Source: Micromonospora antibiotica (GTDB taxonomy: Bacteria > Actinomycetota > Actinomycetes > Mycobacteriales > Micromonosporaceae). Taken from it: 64,000 nt of DNA. Location: NCBI RefSeq assembly GCF_017599305.1, contig NZ_JAGFWR010000001.1, positions 434,001 to 498,000 on the forward strand, given 5' to 3'. The notes beneath the pieces were generated by a model. That model had not been told where the DNA came from. It saw only the letters and a program-made list of their open reading frames with translations, and searched no databases. Position numbers and translations under genes: made by a program. This document shows, piece by piece, positions 32,799-42,243 of this stretch. Position 1 is the first letter of the stretch. The number at the start of each line of letters is the position of its first letter.

Positions 32799-34358
32799 TC
32801 AGGCCACGAAGTGCGACCGGCGGCGGCGGGCCGCCAGATAGCTGCCGACCCCGGCCACCAGCAGCACGCTACCGATGGTGACCACCAGGCCGGTCGGGGA
32901 GCCGGTGATCGGCAACGAGCCGTCGTCGCCGCCCTGACCACCCGCGGCGGGATTCACCAGGATCTTCGCGGTGTCGTTGCTCGGGTCGAGGTCCTTCGCG
33001 CCCACCGGGCCGTTGCTCAGCTCGACCTTGCCCGTCAGGGTGCCCGCCCGATCGATGCGGAACGAGAACGGCAGGGCGACCTTTCCGCCCTTGTGGATGA
33101 GGTCGTACTGGTAGCAGGAGTACGCGCGGGCACCCGGCCGGCCGCCCTCCTCGTCCTGGATGTCGGCGTCGAGGCAGTTCTTGGGCACCTTGGCCGCGTA
33201 GGCGCCCTTCGGCACGGTCATCGTGACGATCGTGTAGAAGTCGCGGCCGCCGTTGGACGACGAGGCCGGTCCCCGGTTGGTGTAACCGATCTTGACCGGT
33301 ACGGTCTCGCCCACCTTGGCGGTGATGCGCACCTCGTCGGCCGCCAGGTCGGCCCGCTGGTTGCCGGTGACGGTCAACTCGACGGGGGTTTCGTTGTCGG
33401 CCGGCTCGATGTCGGTCTGCGGTACCCGGGACGTGCCGCCGGGCAGGCGGGTACCGGTCGACTCCAGCCGCAGCACACCGCCGGTCCCCTGCTGGTCGAG
33501 CGTGTACTTGGGCCGCTCGTCCGCCCAGTCCTGCGGGGTCAACCAGGTGGCGGTGCCGGTCTGGGTGTTCGGTGCCGAGACGTCGCCGGGCACGGTGACA
33601 CCGAAACCGCCACCGACCCGGAACACCCGGCCTGGCGCGATCACGTCGTCGAAGGTGCAGACGAACAGGTTCGGCGTCCAGTGGTTCAGGCCGCCCTTGC
33701 TGCCGTAGCGGCAGTTCTGGTAGCGCTTCGACGGGGTGAGACCGTACATGGCCGACATGAGGAGCACCGCGCCCTGGACGGTCTCCTTCCCCTGGTTGCC
33801 GACCGACAGCCCCACCGGCGCCGTGGCACCGGGACCACCGGTCAGCGTCACCGCGGGACCCGCCACCAGATCGACCCCCTCGCCGATGGTGACGGTCGAG
33901 GTGGTGCTGCTCGTACCCCACTTGGAGCTGGTCACGGTGAAGCGGATCTTGCCATTCTGACCCACCTTGGCGCCTGCGCGTGGCAGCACCGGAATCAGGA
34001 GCAGGTCATGGCTTTCGCTGTCGATGGCCGAGCAGGTCAGGACGGTGCCCTCGCGGGTGCAAGCCGAGCCCAGTGGATTGCGCACGTCAGCGAAGGCATC
34101 GACGGCGCTGTAGTCCACGGTGACGGTGTGCTCGAGCGGGGAATGATCGCCCAGCCAACCGAGGGACACCCGTCTGCCCGGCCCGCCCGGGGTAAGGGTG
34201 ATGTTGTCGGCGGTGATGTCGAACCCTGCCGCCGCGACCACCTCGGGAGAAGCGGCAGGGCTGACGGGGGCAGCCGGGGCAGGGCCGGCGGAGGCGGTGA
34301 CGAACGCGCCCACCGCACCGAACCCGGCCAGCCAGCGTCGCATTGTGTGCTTACGCAT
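32799..34358 (-). CDS. LPITG-anchored surface protein A
   Basis: This is a 519-residue protein with a signal peptide (MRKHTMRRWLAGFGAVGAFV, then TASAGPAPA) and several Ig-like or CARDB-like extracellular modules. A conserved TIGEGVDLVAG segment precedes a Cys pair (NCRYG and VCTF). The C-terminus has LPITG, a membrane helix and a basic tail RRRRSHFVA, a sortase signal. It should be exported and joined to the envelope by a sortase; no sortase gene is in the window. ATG 34358 follows AGGA by about nine bases. Two paralogues follow upstream on the same strand, beyond the RNA-repair genes. Confidence 0.82.
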   Translation of the reverse strand: MRKHTMRRWLAGFGAVGAFVTASAGPAPAAPVSPAASPEVVAAAGFDITADNITLTPGGPGRRVSLGWLGDHSPLEHTVTVDYSAVDAFADVRNPLGSACTREGTVLTCSAIDSESHDLLLIPVLPRAGAKVGQNGKIRFTVTSSKWGTSSTTSTVTIGEGVDLVAGPAVTLTGGPGATAPVGLSVGNQGKETVQGAVLLMSAMYGLTPSKRYQNCRYGSKGGLNHWTPNLFVCTFDDVIAPGRVFRVGGGFGVTVPGDVSAPNTQTGTATWLTPQDWADERPKYTLDQQGTGGVLRLESTGTRLPGGTSRVPQTDIEPADNETPVELTVTGNQRADLAADEVRITAKVGETVPVKIGYTNRGPASSSNGGRDFYTIVTMTVPKGAYAAKVPKNCLDADIQDEEGGRPGARAYSCYQYDLIHKGGKVALPFSFRIDRAGTLTGKVELSNGPVGAKDLDPSNDTAKILVNPAAGGQGGDDGSLPITGSPTGLVVTIGSVLLVAGVGSYLAARRRRSHFVA

Positions 34359-34533
34359 CAATGTTCCTGTCCTGCAAAAGGGTTGGCAGTCGTGGCGTAG
34401 CGTACGGAACAACTCGGGCGGTTACCGCCCCGCTACGGCGGGCAGCGAGCCGAATGGGTCGAACGATTGGCGACTTCCACCGCAACGGCCACGGTCTGCC
34501 GTGCCGTGTGGACGCAGTGGGTGTCGCCGACCG

Positions 34534-37047
34534 TCAGAGGCGGGGGTCGACCGGCTCCGACTCGCAGGCGAGGATCGCGAAGACCAGCGCGTGCCGACGC
34601 CACAGCGGGACGTCGGCGGCGTACCCGTCCAGGGCGGCCAGGCCGAGCGCGTGCTCGCGCAGCGCCAGCCCCCGCTTACGGCCCAGTGAGCGGCGACGCA
34701 ACGCGGCGAGCTGGGCGGGATCGGTGTAGCCGGGGCCGTAGATGATCCGCAGGTACTCCCGCCCCCGGCACTTGATCCCCGGCTGGAGCAGCGAACCGCG
34801 TGCCGACCGGGCCGCCGGACCGGCGTACGGCTTGACCACCATCCCCTCGCCACCGGCCCCGGTCAGCGCCGACCACCACTCGGTGGCCTCCGCCACCGCC
34901 GCCTCGTCGGCCAGCTCCACCACCTGCCGTCGGGTCGGGGTGAAGAACTCCGGGTCGGCCGCGCAGAGCCGGTCGGCCAACGCCAGGTGCCAGCCGTGGT
35001 CCCGGTCGGTGAAGGTCACCTTCGCCCCGGCCAGCACCGCGAACGGCGCCAGGGTCACCCCGCGTAGCCCTTCGGTGGGGGCCACGTACGCCCGGTAGGC
35101 CGCCGAGTAGCCCTCGATCTCCGCCAAGCGGGCCGCCATCCGGTCCCGCAGCGTGTCCACCGGCAACCCGCGGGCGCTCGCGGCCTCCAGCGCAGCCAAC
35201 GCCGCCGGCACCGCCGCCCGGCCGGCCGCCCCGACCCCGGCGTACTGCTCGCGGATCAGCCCGCCCGCCTTCGCCGACCAGGGCAGCAACTCACAGTCCA
35301 GCAGCAGCCGGTCGGTGCCCAGCTCGTCCCACAGCCCGGCCGTGCCGACCGCCGCCCGGACCCGGTCCAGCAACTCCCCGTCCAGCGGGGGGCCGAAGAA
35401 CGGCCGACCGGTACGGGTGTGCACCACCCCACCGCCGAACCGGCCGGGTTCCCGCTCGACCAGCACCACCGCCCGGGAACCCATGTGCTTCTCCTCGCAC
35501 ACCACCTGCTCCACCCCGGCCGACCGGTAATCCTCGAACGCCTGCGCCGGGTGCTCCAGGAACCCCTCCACGGTCGACGTCGAACACGGGGCCATGGTCG
35601 GCGGCAACCAGACCAGCCGGCCCGGGTCCACCGCGAACCGGCTCATCACCTCCAGCGCGGCGGCGGCGTTCTCCGCCGGCACGGTCAGCGTGCCGTAGGC
35701 GTGCTCCAGGTGCCGACGCCCGGTCACGTCGGCCAGGTCGAGCACCGTGTCCGGGCGGGTCGGCGGGCTGACCAGCGGCCGGGCCGGGGCGTACCACTCC
35801 CGCTGGGCGTCGACCGAGACCAGCTCCCGTTCCGGGTAGCGCAGCGCGGTGAGCTTCCCGCCGAAGACGCAACCGGTGTCCACGCAGATCGTGTTGTTGA
35901 CCCATTGCGGCGTCGGGGTCGGGGTGTGCCCGTACACGACCGTCGCCGCACCCCGGTAGTCGCGCGCCCACGGGTAACGCACCGGGAGGCCGTACTCGTC
36001 GGTCTCGCCGGTGGTCTCGCCCCAGAGCGCGAACGAACGGACCCGGCCCGACGCGCGGCCGTGGTAGGCCTCCTTCAGGCCGGCATGCGCCACCACCAGC
36101 CGGCCACCGTCCAGCACGAAGTGGCTGACCAGGCCATCGATGAAGGTCGCCACCCCGGCCACGAACGCCGGGTCCTCGGCGTCGAGCTGCGCCATCGTCT
36201 CGGCCAGGCCGTGGGTGAGTTTGACGTCCTGGCCCCGCAGCTTGCGCAGCAACTTGTGCTCGTGGTTGCCCGGCACGCAGATCGCGTGCCCGGCCGCCAC
36301 CATGCCCATCACCAGGCGCAGCACGCCGGGGGAGTCCGGGCCGCGGTCCACCAGGTCACCCACGAATACGGCGGTACGACCAGCCGGGGGCACCGCGTCC
36401 ACCGGGCGACCCGCGTCGTCGCGGTGCAGCAGGTAACCCAGCCGCGTCAACAACGACTCCAGCTCCGCCCGGCACCCGTGCACGTCACCGACGATGTCGA
36501 ACGGCCCGGTCAGCTCCCGCCGGTCGTTGAACAGCTTCTCCAGCCGGATCCGCGCGGCGTCGATCTCCTCGACCCCGCGCAGCACGTGCACCCTGCGGAA
36601 CCCCTCCCGGGCCAACTGCCCGGACGACCGGCGCAGGTCACGTTGCATCCGGGCCAGCACCTGCCGGCCGTGCGTGCGGTCGGTGCGGGCCTCGGTCCGT
36701 TCCCAGGCCAGCGCCTCCGGCACGTCCAGCACGATCGCCACCGGCAGCACGTCGTGCTCCCGGGCCACCGCGACCAGCCCGGCGCGGGCGTGCGGCTGGA
36801 GGTTCGTCGCGTCGACCACGGTGAGCCGGCCCCGCCGCAGCCGCACCCCCGCCACGTGGTGCAGTGCCCCGAACGCGTCGGCGGAGGCGGACTGGTCGTT
36901 CTCGTCGTCGGCGACCATCGCCCGGAACGCGTCCGAGGCGAGCACCTGGCTGGGCGCGAAGTGCCGGGCGGCGAAGGTGGACTTGCCCGAGCCGGAGACA
37001 CCGACCAACGCCACCAGGGCCAGCTCGGGAATGTCGAGAGTGGTCAT
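34534..37047 (-). CDS. pnkp: Polynucleotide kinase-phosphatase-ligase Pnkp (bacterial RNA repair)
   Basis: This 837-residue protein has three domains. The 5'-kinase has P-loop GVSGSGKST (16-24). The 2',3'-phosphatase is a calcineurin-type domain with GDVHG (187-191), GDLVDRGPDS (230-239), GNHE (260-263) and VVYGHTP (370-376). The C-terminal adenylyltransferase has EKHMGSR with the AMP-accepting Lys 520. All motifs look intact. It repairs RNA breaks left by ribotoxins, with Hen1 adding a protective 2'-O-methyl group before sealing. Its ATG overlaps the hen1 stop, so the two proteins are made together. The length matches the known Clostridium enzyme. Confidence 0.93.
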   Translation of the reverse strand: MTTLDIPELALVALVGVSGSGKSTFAARHFAPSQVLASDAFRAMVADDENDQSASADAFGALHHVAGVRLRRGRLTVVDATNLQPHARAGLVAVAREHDVLPVAIVLDVPEALAWERTEARTDRTHGRQVLARMQRDLRRSSGQLAREGFRRVHVLRGVEEIDAARIRLEKLFNDRRELTGPFDIVGDVHGCRAELESLLTRLGYLLHRDDAGRPVDAVPPAGRTAVFVGDLVDRGPDSPGVLRLVMGMVAAGHAICVPGNHEHKLLRKLRGQDVKLTHGLAETMAQLDAEDPAFVAGVATFIDGLVSHFVLDGGRLVVAHAGLKEAYHGRASGRVRSFALWGETTGETDEYGLPVRYPWARDYRGAATVVYGHTPTPTPQWVNNTICVDTGCVFGGKLTALRYPERELVSVDAQREWYAPARPLVSPPTRPDTVLDLADVTGRRHLEHAYGTLTVPAENAAAALEVMSRFAVDPGRLVWLPPTMAPCSTSTVEGFLEHPAQAFEDYRSAGVEQVVCEEKHMGSRAVVLVEREPGRFGGGVVHTRTGRPFFGPPLDGELLDRVRAAVGTAGLWDELGTDRLLLDCELLPWSAKAGGLIREQYAGVGAAGRAAVPAALAALEAASARGLPVDTLRDRMAARLAEIEGYSAAYRAYVAPTEGLRGVTLAPFAVLAGAKVTFTDRDHGWHLALADRLCAADPEFFTPTRRQVVELADEAAVAEATEWWSALTGAGGEGMVVKPYAGPAARSARGSLLQPGIKCRGREYLRIIYGPGYTDPAQLAALRRRSLGRKRGLALREHALGLAALDGYAADVPLWRRHALVFAILACESEPVDPRL

Positions 37048-38480
37048 CGGGTCGCCTCCTGGCTGCCCACGGCGGTGAGGACGGCGAGCTGGGTGGGGTG
37101 GCCCAGCTCGGGGTCGTGGTCACCGACCCCGCTGATCGTGGCCGTGTAACCGTGGTCGGCGGCCACCCGGTCGACCCACGCCGCGAACTCGGCACGGGTC
37201 CACTCGAACCGGTGGTCGGGGTGCCGGAACCGTCCCGCCGGCAGCCCCTCGTACCGCACGTTGTATTCCGCGTTGGGGGTGGTCACCACGAGCGTGCCCG
37301 GTCGGGCGTGACCCAGCACGGCATCCTCCAACGCGGGCAGCCGCGCCGGGTCCAGGTGCTCGACGACCTCCATCAGCACCGCCGCGTCATAGCCGCGCAA
37401 CCGGTCGTCCCGGTAGGTCAACGCCGACTGCCACAGCCGGACCCGGTCCTGCTGCCGCTGGGGCAGCCGGTCCAGCCGCAGCCGACGGGCGGCCACGGTC
37501 AGCGCCTGGGGAGCGACGTCCACGCCCACCACCTCGGTGTAACGCCGGTCGGCGAGCAACGCGGTGAGCAGCGCACCGCCGCCACACCCCAGGTCCACCA
37601 CCCGGCTCGCGCCGCTGGCCGCCAGCGCGGCGAGCACCGCCTCGCGCCGCCGCACCGCCAGGGACGCCCGCCCAGGGTCGGCGTCCGCCGGGCCGGTGGC
37701 CTCGTCGACACTGTCGTCCGGCACGGGTACGTCGGCCAGCCGCAACTCGGCCAGCCGGGCCATCGCCTGCCCGGCCAACGCACGCCGGTGCGCCAGGTAA
37801 CGCCGGATGATCAACACCCGGTCCGGGTGGTCGGCCAACCAGCCCGCCCCGGCCCGCAGCAGCTTGTCGATCTCGTCCGGGGCGACCCAGTAGTGCTTGG
37901 CGTCGTCCAGCACCGGCAGCAGGACGTACAGGTGGTTGAGGGCGTCGGCGAGGCGGACCGTGCCGGTCAGGCAGAGGTCGACATACCGGCTGTCACCCCA
38001 TTCGGGGTGCTGTTCGTCGAGCGGGAGCGGGGCTGCGGTGACCGCCCAGCCGAGCGGGGCGAACAGCCGTACCGCCAGCTCCGCACCGCCCCGGCAACGC
38101 AGCACCGGCACCCGGATGCTCAGCGGGATCGCCGTGCCGGCCAGCTCCGGGCGGTCCCGGGACACCCCGCGCAGCGCGGAGCGGAACACCGTGGACAGCG
38201 CGGAGGACAGCAGGCTCGACGCGGCGTAGGCACGGTCGTTGACGTACTGCCCCAGGGTGAAGTGTTCCGGGGTGGACGCCGCCCGCCGCCCCACTCCGAG
38301 GCGCTGCGGATCAACCTCGACCAGCAGGGCGGCCGTGCACCGCTGCTCCGTCGCCTCCGGGTAGAACACGTGCGCGGTGCCCGCCGGCAGGTCGAACTCC
38401 TGCACCCGGTCGGGGTGCTTGACCAGCAGGAAACCGAGATCCGTCGCCGGCTGGTGGGTGGTGGTCAGGGTGAGCAGCAC
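37044..38480 (-). CDS. hen1: RNA 3'-terminal ribose 2'-O-methyltransferase Hen1
   Basis: This is a 478-residue protein. The N-terminal half (about 1-240) is the domain that activates the Pnkp ligase, with LLTLTTTHQPATDLGFLLVKHP at the start. The C-terminal half is a methyltransferase: DLGCGGGALLTALL binds SAM, and VLMEVVEHLDPARL supplies metal-binding Glu and His residues. It marks the 3' end at the break so that the same ribotoxin cannot cut again. GTG 38480 gives the usual length and N-terminus; the frame continues upstream into tandem repeats. The gene is followed with a four-base overlap by pnkp. Confidence 0.92.
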   Translation of the reverse strand: MLLTLTTTHQPATDLGFLLVKHPDRVQEFDLPAGTAHVFYPEATEQRCTAALLVEVDPQRLGVGRRAASTPEHFTLGQYVNDRAYAASSLLSSALSTVFRSALRGVSRDRPELAGTAIPLSIRVPVLRCRGGAELAVRLFAPLGWAVTAAPLPLDEQHPEWGDSRYVDLCLTGTVRLADALNHLYVLLPVLDDAKHYWVAPDEIDKLLRAGAGWLADHPDRVLIIRRYLAHRRALAGQAMARLAELRLADVPVPDDSVDEATGPADADPGRASLAVRRREAVLAALAASGASRVVDLGCGGGALLTALLADRRYTEVVGVDVAPQALTVAARRLRLDRLPQRQQDRVRLWQSALTYRDDRLRGYDAAVLMEVVEHLDPARLPALEDAVLGHARPGTLVVTTPNAEYNVRYEGLPAGRFRHPDHRFEWTRAEFAAWVDRVAADHGYTATISGVGDHDPELGHPTQLAVLTAVGSQEATR

Positions 38481-38525
38481 GCGCCCATGATCCCAGCGTG
38501 GCCGATCCGGCGTCGTCCTCATTTC

Positions 38526-38660
38526 CCTCGGGCCGTCGCTCCTCGGGCCGTCGCTCCTCGGGCCGTCGCTCCTCGGGCCGTCGCTCCCCGGGGCGCAGCG
38601 GTCCGGAGCCGTCGCTCCCGAGGGCCGTCGCTCCCCGGGGCTGCCGCTCCCCGGGGCCGC
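38526..38660. repeat. 15-base tandem repeats upstream of hen1
   Basis: Four perfect units CCTCGGGCCGTCGCT run from 38526 to 38585. Several degenerate relatives (CGTCGCTCCCCGGGG-like) continue to about 38660. They lie 46 bases upstream of the hen1 start. No ORF is convincing in 38481-38790. Part of this DNA must contain the hen1-pnkp promoter and the end of the next surface-protein gene's transcript. Confidence 0.8.
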
Positions 38661-38790
38661 AGCGGTCCGGGTGCGCGGGCGGCGAGGCGCAACGCCCGGC
38701 GGGTCCGGCCCGGTCGGGTGCGCAGGCGGTGGAACGCGACGCCCCGCCGACCCGGGCGGGGTCGACGGGGCGTCGGAGGTGCGGCGGAGG

Positions 38791-40389
38791 TCAGGCCACG
38801 AAGCGGGTCCGGCGGCGGCGGGCCACCAGGTAGCCGGCGGCACCGGCGACGAGCAGCAGTGCGCCGACCCCACCGACCAGGGCCGTCGAGCTGCCGGTGA
38901 TCGGGAGCGGGCCACCGTCACCGGCGCCCGCGCCCCCGTCACCCCCGCCGGGGCCGTCCGTGCCGCCGTCGGGGCCGGTCGCGTTGACGAGCAGCTTCGT
39001 GACGTCGTTGGCCGCGTTGGTGTCCTCGGTGAACCCTTCACACTCGCACTTGGCGTTGATCGTCACGGTGCCTGCGGCGTCCGGGACCACCTTGTCGATC
39101 CGCAGGTCGAACGAGAAGGTCTGCTTCTCGTTCACGGCGAGGTAGATGTCCGGGAGGCAGCGGTACGCCTTGGCGCCGGGCGTGCCGGCCTCCGACCAGT
39201 CCGCGTCGCCATCGGCGAATGGCATGCAGGTGTCGGGCACCTCGACGGCGGTGGTGCCGGTCGGCACGACGACGTCCACCTTCGTGACGGGGCTGCCGCT
39301 ACGGCTGAAGTCCAGCGACGCCGGTCCGTCGTTACGGACGCCGATGGTGGCATTGACCACCTGACCGGCCTTGCCCTTCACCGAGTTGCCGATCGCGGCC
39401 AGGTCCGTCCCGTTCTTACCGGTGGCCTTGACCACCACGCTGGACCAGTTGTTGTAGGGGTCGGTGTCGGACTGGAGACCCCGCCGGTTGCCACCCTTGC
39501 CCAGGCTGAGTTCACCGCCGTCGCCGGGCTTGCCGATCGAGACGCCCAGATGCGCCAGGTACGTCGTGAAGTCCTCGAACTCCGCCACCGTCATCCAGTT
39601 GTGGTAGCCGTAGCTGCGGCCCGGGGCGTAGGCGTCCTTGCCGAGCAGGTACGGGGCGTCAGCGGTCCAGCTCTCACCGGGAGCCGCGACGAGGTCGGTG
39701 AAGCTGCACGTGCGCAGCTGGTCACCCTCGTAGGTGCAGTTGCTGTACTTCTTGCCGGGGCGGATGGCCCGGTCGTGGTCGAAGACCGCCACGGCACCCT
39801 TGACGGTGCTCTGCCCGACGTTCTGCACCGTGAGCGGGGCGGTGAAACTCCCACCGGGGGCCGTGGACCGCGTCACCTCGGTGCCGCCGGCGAGGTCGAC
39901 ACCCTCGCCGACCCGGACCTTGGCGGTGTGGCTGGCCGACTTGGCACCGTCCGCGCTGACCGTCACCTTGAGGTCGCCGCTGTCGCCGTCCTGGGCGTCG
40001 GCGGTCGGTGCGATGACGACGTTGAAGTAGCCGCCGATGCCCCACTCCTCGAGCTCGACCTCGAACGGGTCGGTGCAGACCAGGACGCCCTGCTGCGGCG
40101 AGGTGCAGTCACCGCTGCCCACGCTCTCCGGCTTGACCGTCACCTTTCCGCTGAGCCCGGCGAAGTCGTAGCGTACGCTCAGGCCGCGCAGGACGGCCGG
40201 CACGGAGCTGTGCAGCGTGGGCGAGTTCGTCTTGCCTTCGGAGCCGAGTGCGACGGTCGTGTCATCGAAGTAGATGCCAAGATTGACCTTTGCGCTCTCG
40301 GCCGACGCCGGGGTGGCCGAGGCGGCGACGAATGCTCCGGCCACGCTCAGCCCGGCGAGCCAGCGCCGGGTCGAGTGCTTGAGCATCAT
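38791..40389 (-). CDS. LPITG-anchored surface protein B
   Basis: The 532-residue protein has a signal peptide (MMLKHSTRRWLAGLSVAGAF, VAASATPASA) and an extracellular part with a VRVGEGVDLAGG segment and the paired Cys of NCTYEG and TCSFTD. A further Cys-rich segment near the end reads NAKCECEG. The end has LPITG, a helix and RRRRTRFVA. GGGAGGAAATCC lies before ATG 40389. It shares layout and sorting signal with the genes at 32799 and 40590, and repeats of this kind in one place suggest duplication. Predicted location is the envelope surface; binding partner unknown. Confidence 0.82.
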   Translation of the reverse strand: MMLKHSTRRWLAGLSVAGAFVAASATPASAESAKVNLGIYFDDTTVALGSEGKTNSPTLHSSVPAVLRGLSVRYDFAGLSGKVTVKPESVGSGDCTSPQQGVLVCTDPFEVELEEWGIGGYFNVVIAPTADAQDGDSGDLKVTVSADGAKSASHTAKVRVGEGVDLAGGTEVTRSTAPGGSFTAPLTVQNVGQSTVKGAVAVFDHDRAIRPGKKYSNCTYEGDQLRTCSFTDLVAAPGESWTADAPYLLGKDAYAPGRSYGYHNWMTVAEFEDFTTYLAHLGVSIGKPGDGGELSLGKGGNRRGLQSDTDPYNNWSSVVVKATGKNGTDLAAIGNSVKGKAGQVVNATIGVRNDGPASLDFSRSGSPVTKVDVVVPTGTTAVEVPDTCMPFADGDADWSEAGTPGAKAYRCLPDIYLAVNEKQTFSFDLRIDKVVPDAAGTVTINAKCECEGFTEDTNAANDVTKLLVNATGPDGGTDGPGGGDGGAGAGDGGPLPITGSSTALVGGVGALLLVAGAAGYLVARRRRTRFVA

Positions 40390-40589
40390 GGATTTCCTCC
40401 CGTGGGTGAGCAGCGAAGCCTGCGAATCCTATGGATCTCGCGCTTCCCGTGCTGCCCGTGATGCCGCGCGGGTCCAGAGATGGGCCGAACGGGCCGGCTG
40501 AACCGACACAACGGCCGGGTCGGGTCCGTGGACGGTTGCGGCGAGCCGCCGGACCGGGTCGCCGACGGGACTCGGATGGTGGAGGAGGA

Positions 40590-42140
40590 TCAGGCGACGA
40601 AGCGGGTCCTGTGACGGCGGGCCACCAGGTAGCCGCCGAGGCCGGCAACGAGCAGCCCCCCACCCAGTGCGGCGAGAGATGCGGCGGCGCCGCCGGTGAT
40701 CGGCAGTGAACCGTCCCCGTCCGGTTCCCCACCGGCACTGCCGTCGGCGGCCGGCAGGAACACGATCTCCGCCCGGTCGTTGCGGTGATCGGTGTCACCG
40801 TCGAGGGTGGTGGTCACCGCCCCGGCGGTCCGTCGGGTCAGCCGGTCGACGCGCAGCGTCAATGCGTAGGAGAAGGTCTCCCCGGCATCGGCGAAGTCCC
40901 CGGGACCACCGCACCCGTAGGACGGTGCACCAGGCTCGCCTATGTCGCCACCGTTCCACTTCCCGTCGGTGACCGGGTAGCAGTTCCAGACGATGTCGAC
41001 CACCGTCAGGCCGTCCGGGATGTCGACCTGCACCAGGGGTTGTTCCCGCCACGTCTCCACGGTCGTCGGCCCCAGGTTGCGGAAGCCGATCGTCATCTTC
41101 ACCCGGTCACCGACCCGCACCCGGGCCTCGTCGCCCACGGCGGCGGCGTCCGCCGTCCGGTCGCCGGTGATGGTCACCCGGACGTCGGTCCAGCTGTTCC
41201 GGACAGCGGGATCGGTCCGTGCCGCGGACGGCTGGGCGACCAGGCGCAGCTCGATGCCGTTACCGGGAGTGTCGGGCGGTTTCGGGGCGGTCGGGTCGTT
41301 CTCGACCAACGCCCAGTCGTCGGTGGTCCACCACTGGAGCCGGTTGGTCAGCACCAGGCCGCTGCGGGCGATCCGGTTCACCCTGAACGGCAGCGGATCC
41401 GAGAGGCGGTAGGTGACGCCCGGTTCGAGTTCCGTGTCGAAACGGCAGACGAGCGGGGTGCCCTCCCTCCACCGGCAGTTGCGGAAGTTGTCGCGGTACG
41501 TCAACAGCCAGTCCGGATCCATGGTGAGCACGACACCGCGTTCGGGTCCGGGGCCGGCGTTGCGCACGGTGCCGGTGACGTCGAGCAGGTCGCCGGGTTC
41601 GACGCTCAGCTCCGCCTTCGGTGCGGTCTGCAGGTCGACCCCCTCGACGACGGTCACCGTGGTGGTCCGGGTGCCGCTGGCCGCGGACGACGTCACGTCG
41701 AAGCGAAGCTCGACCCGGGTGTCCAACGGCGCGTCGGACCGGGCGTCGATCTGGAAGAACAGGGTGGGAAACTCGTTCGACATGGCCGCCTTGCCTTTTT
41801 TGGCGGTGCAGCGCAGGTGCCTGTCGGGTTGGGCGCAACTCCAGCCGTCGCCCGAGGTGGTGAGGCGGCCGACCTTGTCCAGCTCGGATAGGTCCAGGCC
41901 GAGGTGGAAGGGCTCGCCTTCGGCGAGGTGGGTGATGTCGATGCGGACCTGACCCGAGGTGCCGTGCCCGGGGGCGACCAGCAGGTTCCGCGATTCGATC
42001 TTCACCGCGCCGGCTGCGGTCGGCGCGGCGGCGGCGGAGACGAACGTGCCAACGGCCAGGGCGGGGGTGGCGGCCGTGCCGACGAACACGCCGACGGCGA
42101 CGAGGGTGGCGAACCAGCGCCGTAGGTGGTGCCGAAGCAT
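40590..42140 (-). CDS. LPITG-anchored surface protein C
   Basis: The 516-residue protein has a signal peptide (MLRHHLRRWFATLVAVGVFV ending in ATPALA), then extracellular modules with VTVVEGVDLQTAP, the Cys pair of NCRWREG and VCRF, and another region with Cys residues (VWNCYPV, SYGCGG). It ends with LPITG, a helix and RRHRTRFVA. GGGAGGTAGTCCTC precedes ATG 42140. It is the most upstream of the three paralogues, so a transcript could start here and run through genes B, hen1, pnkp and A, all on the minus strand. Confidence 0.82.
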   Translation of the reverse strand: MLRHHLRRWFATLVAVGVFVGTAATPALAVGTFVSAAAAPTAAGAVKIESRNLLVAPGHGTSGQVRIDITHLAEGEPFHLGLDLSELDKVGRLTTSGDGWSCAQPDRHLRCTAKKGKAAMSNEFPTLFFQIDARSDAPLDTRVELRFDVTSSAASGTRTTTVTVVEGVDLQTAPKAELSVEPGDLLDVTGTVRNAGPGPERGVVLTMDPDWLLTYRDNFRNCRWREGTPLVCRFDTELEPGVTYRLSDPLPFRVNRIARSGLVLTNRLQWWTTDDWALVENDPTAPKPPDTPGNGIELRLVAQPSAARTDPAVRNSWTDVRVTITGDRTADAAAVGDEARVRVGDRVKMTIGFRNLGPTTVETWREQPLVQVDIPDGLTVVDIVWNCYPVTDGKWNGGDIGEPGAPSYGCGGPGDFADAGETFSYALTLRVDRLTRRTAGAVTTTLDGDTDHRNDRAEIVFLPAADGSAGGEPDGDGSLPITGGAAASLAALGGGLLVAGLGGYLVARRHRTRFVA

Positions 42141-42243
42141 GAGGACTACCTCCCGGCGGGTGACGGAAAGTGGTCAGCCTCTCACGCAGGTCACACTCCG
42201 CGTTGCCCCGCCACGCCGGGACGTCGTCGGTCGGCCCGCACCG

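Noticed and set aside
35419..38900. Long plus-strand frames opposite pnkp and hen1
   Set aside because: Shadows. The minus strand carries intact catalytic motifs of Pnkp and Hen1.
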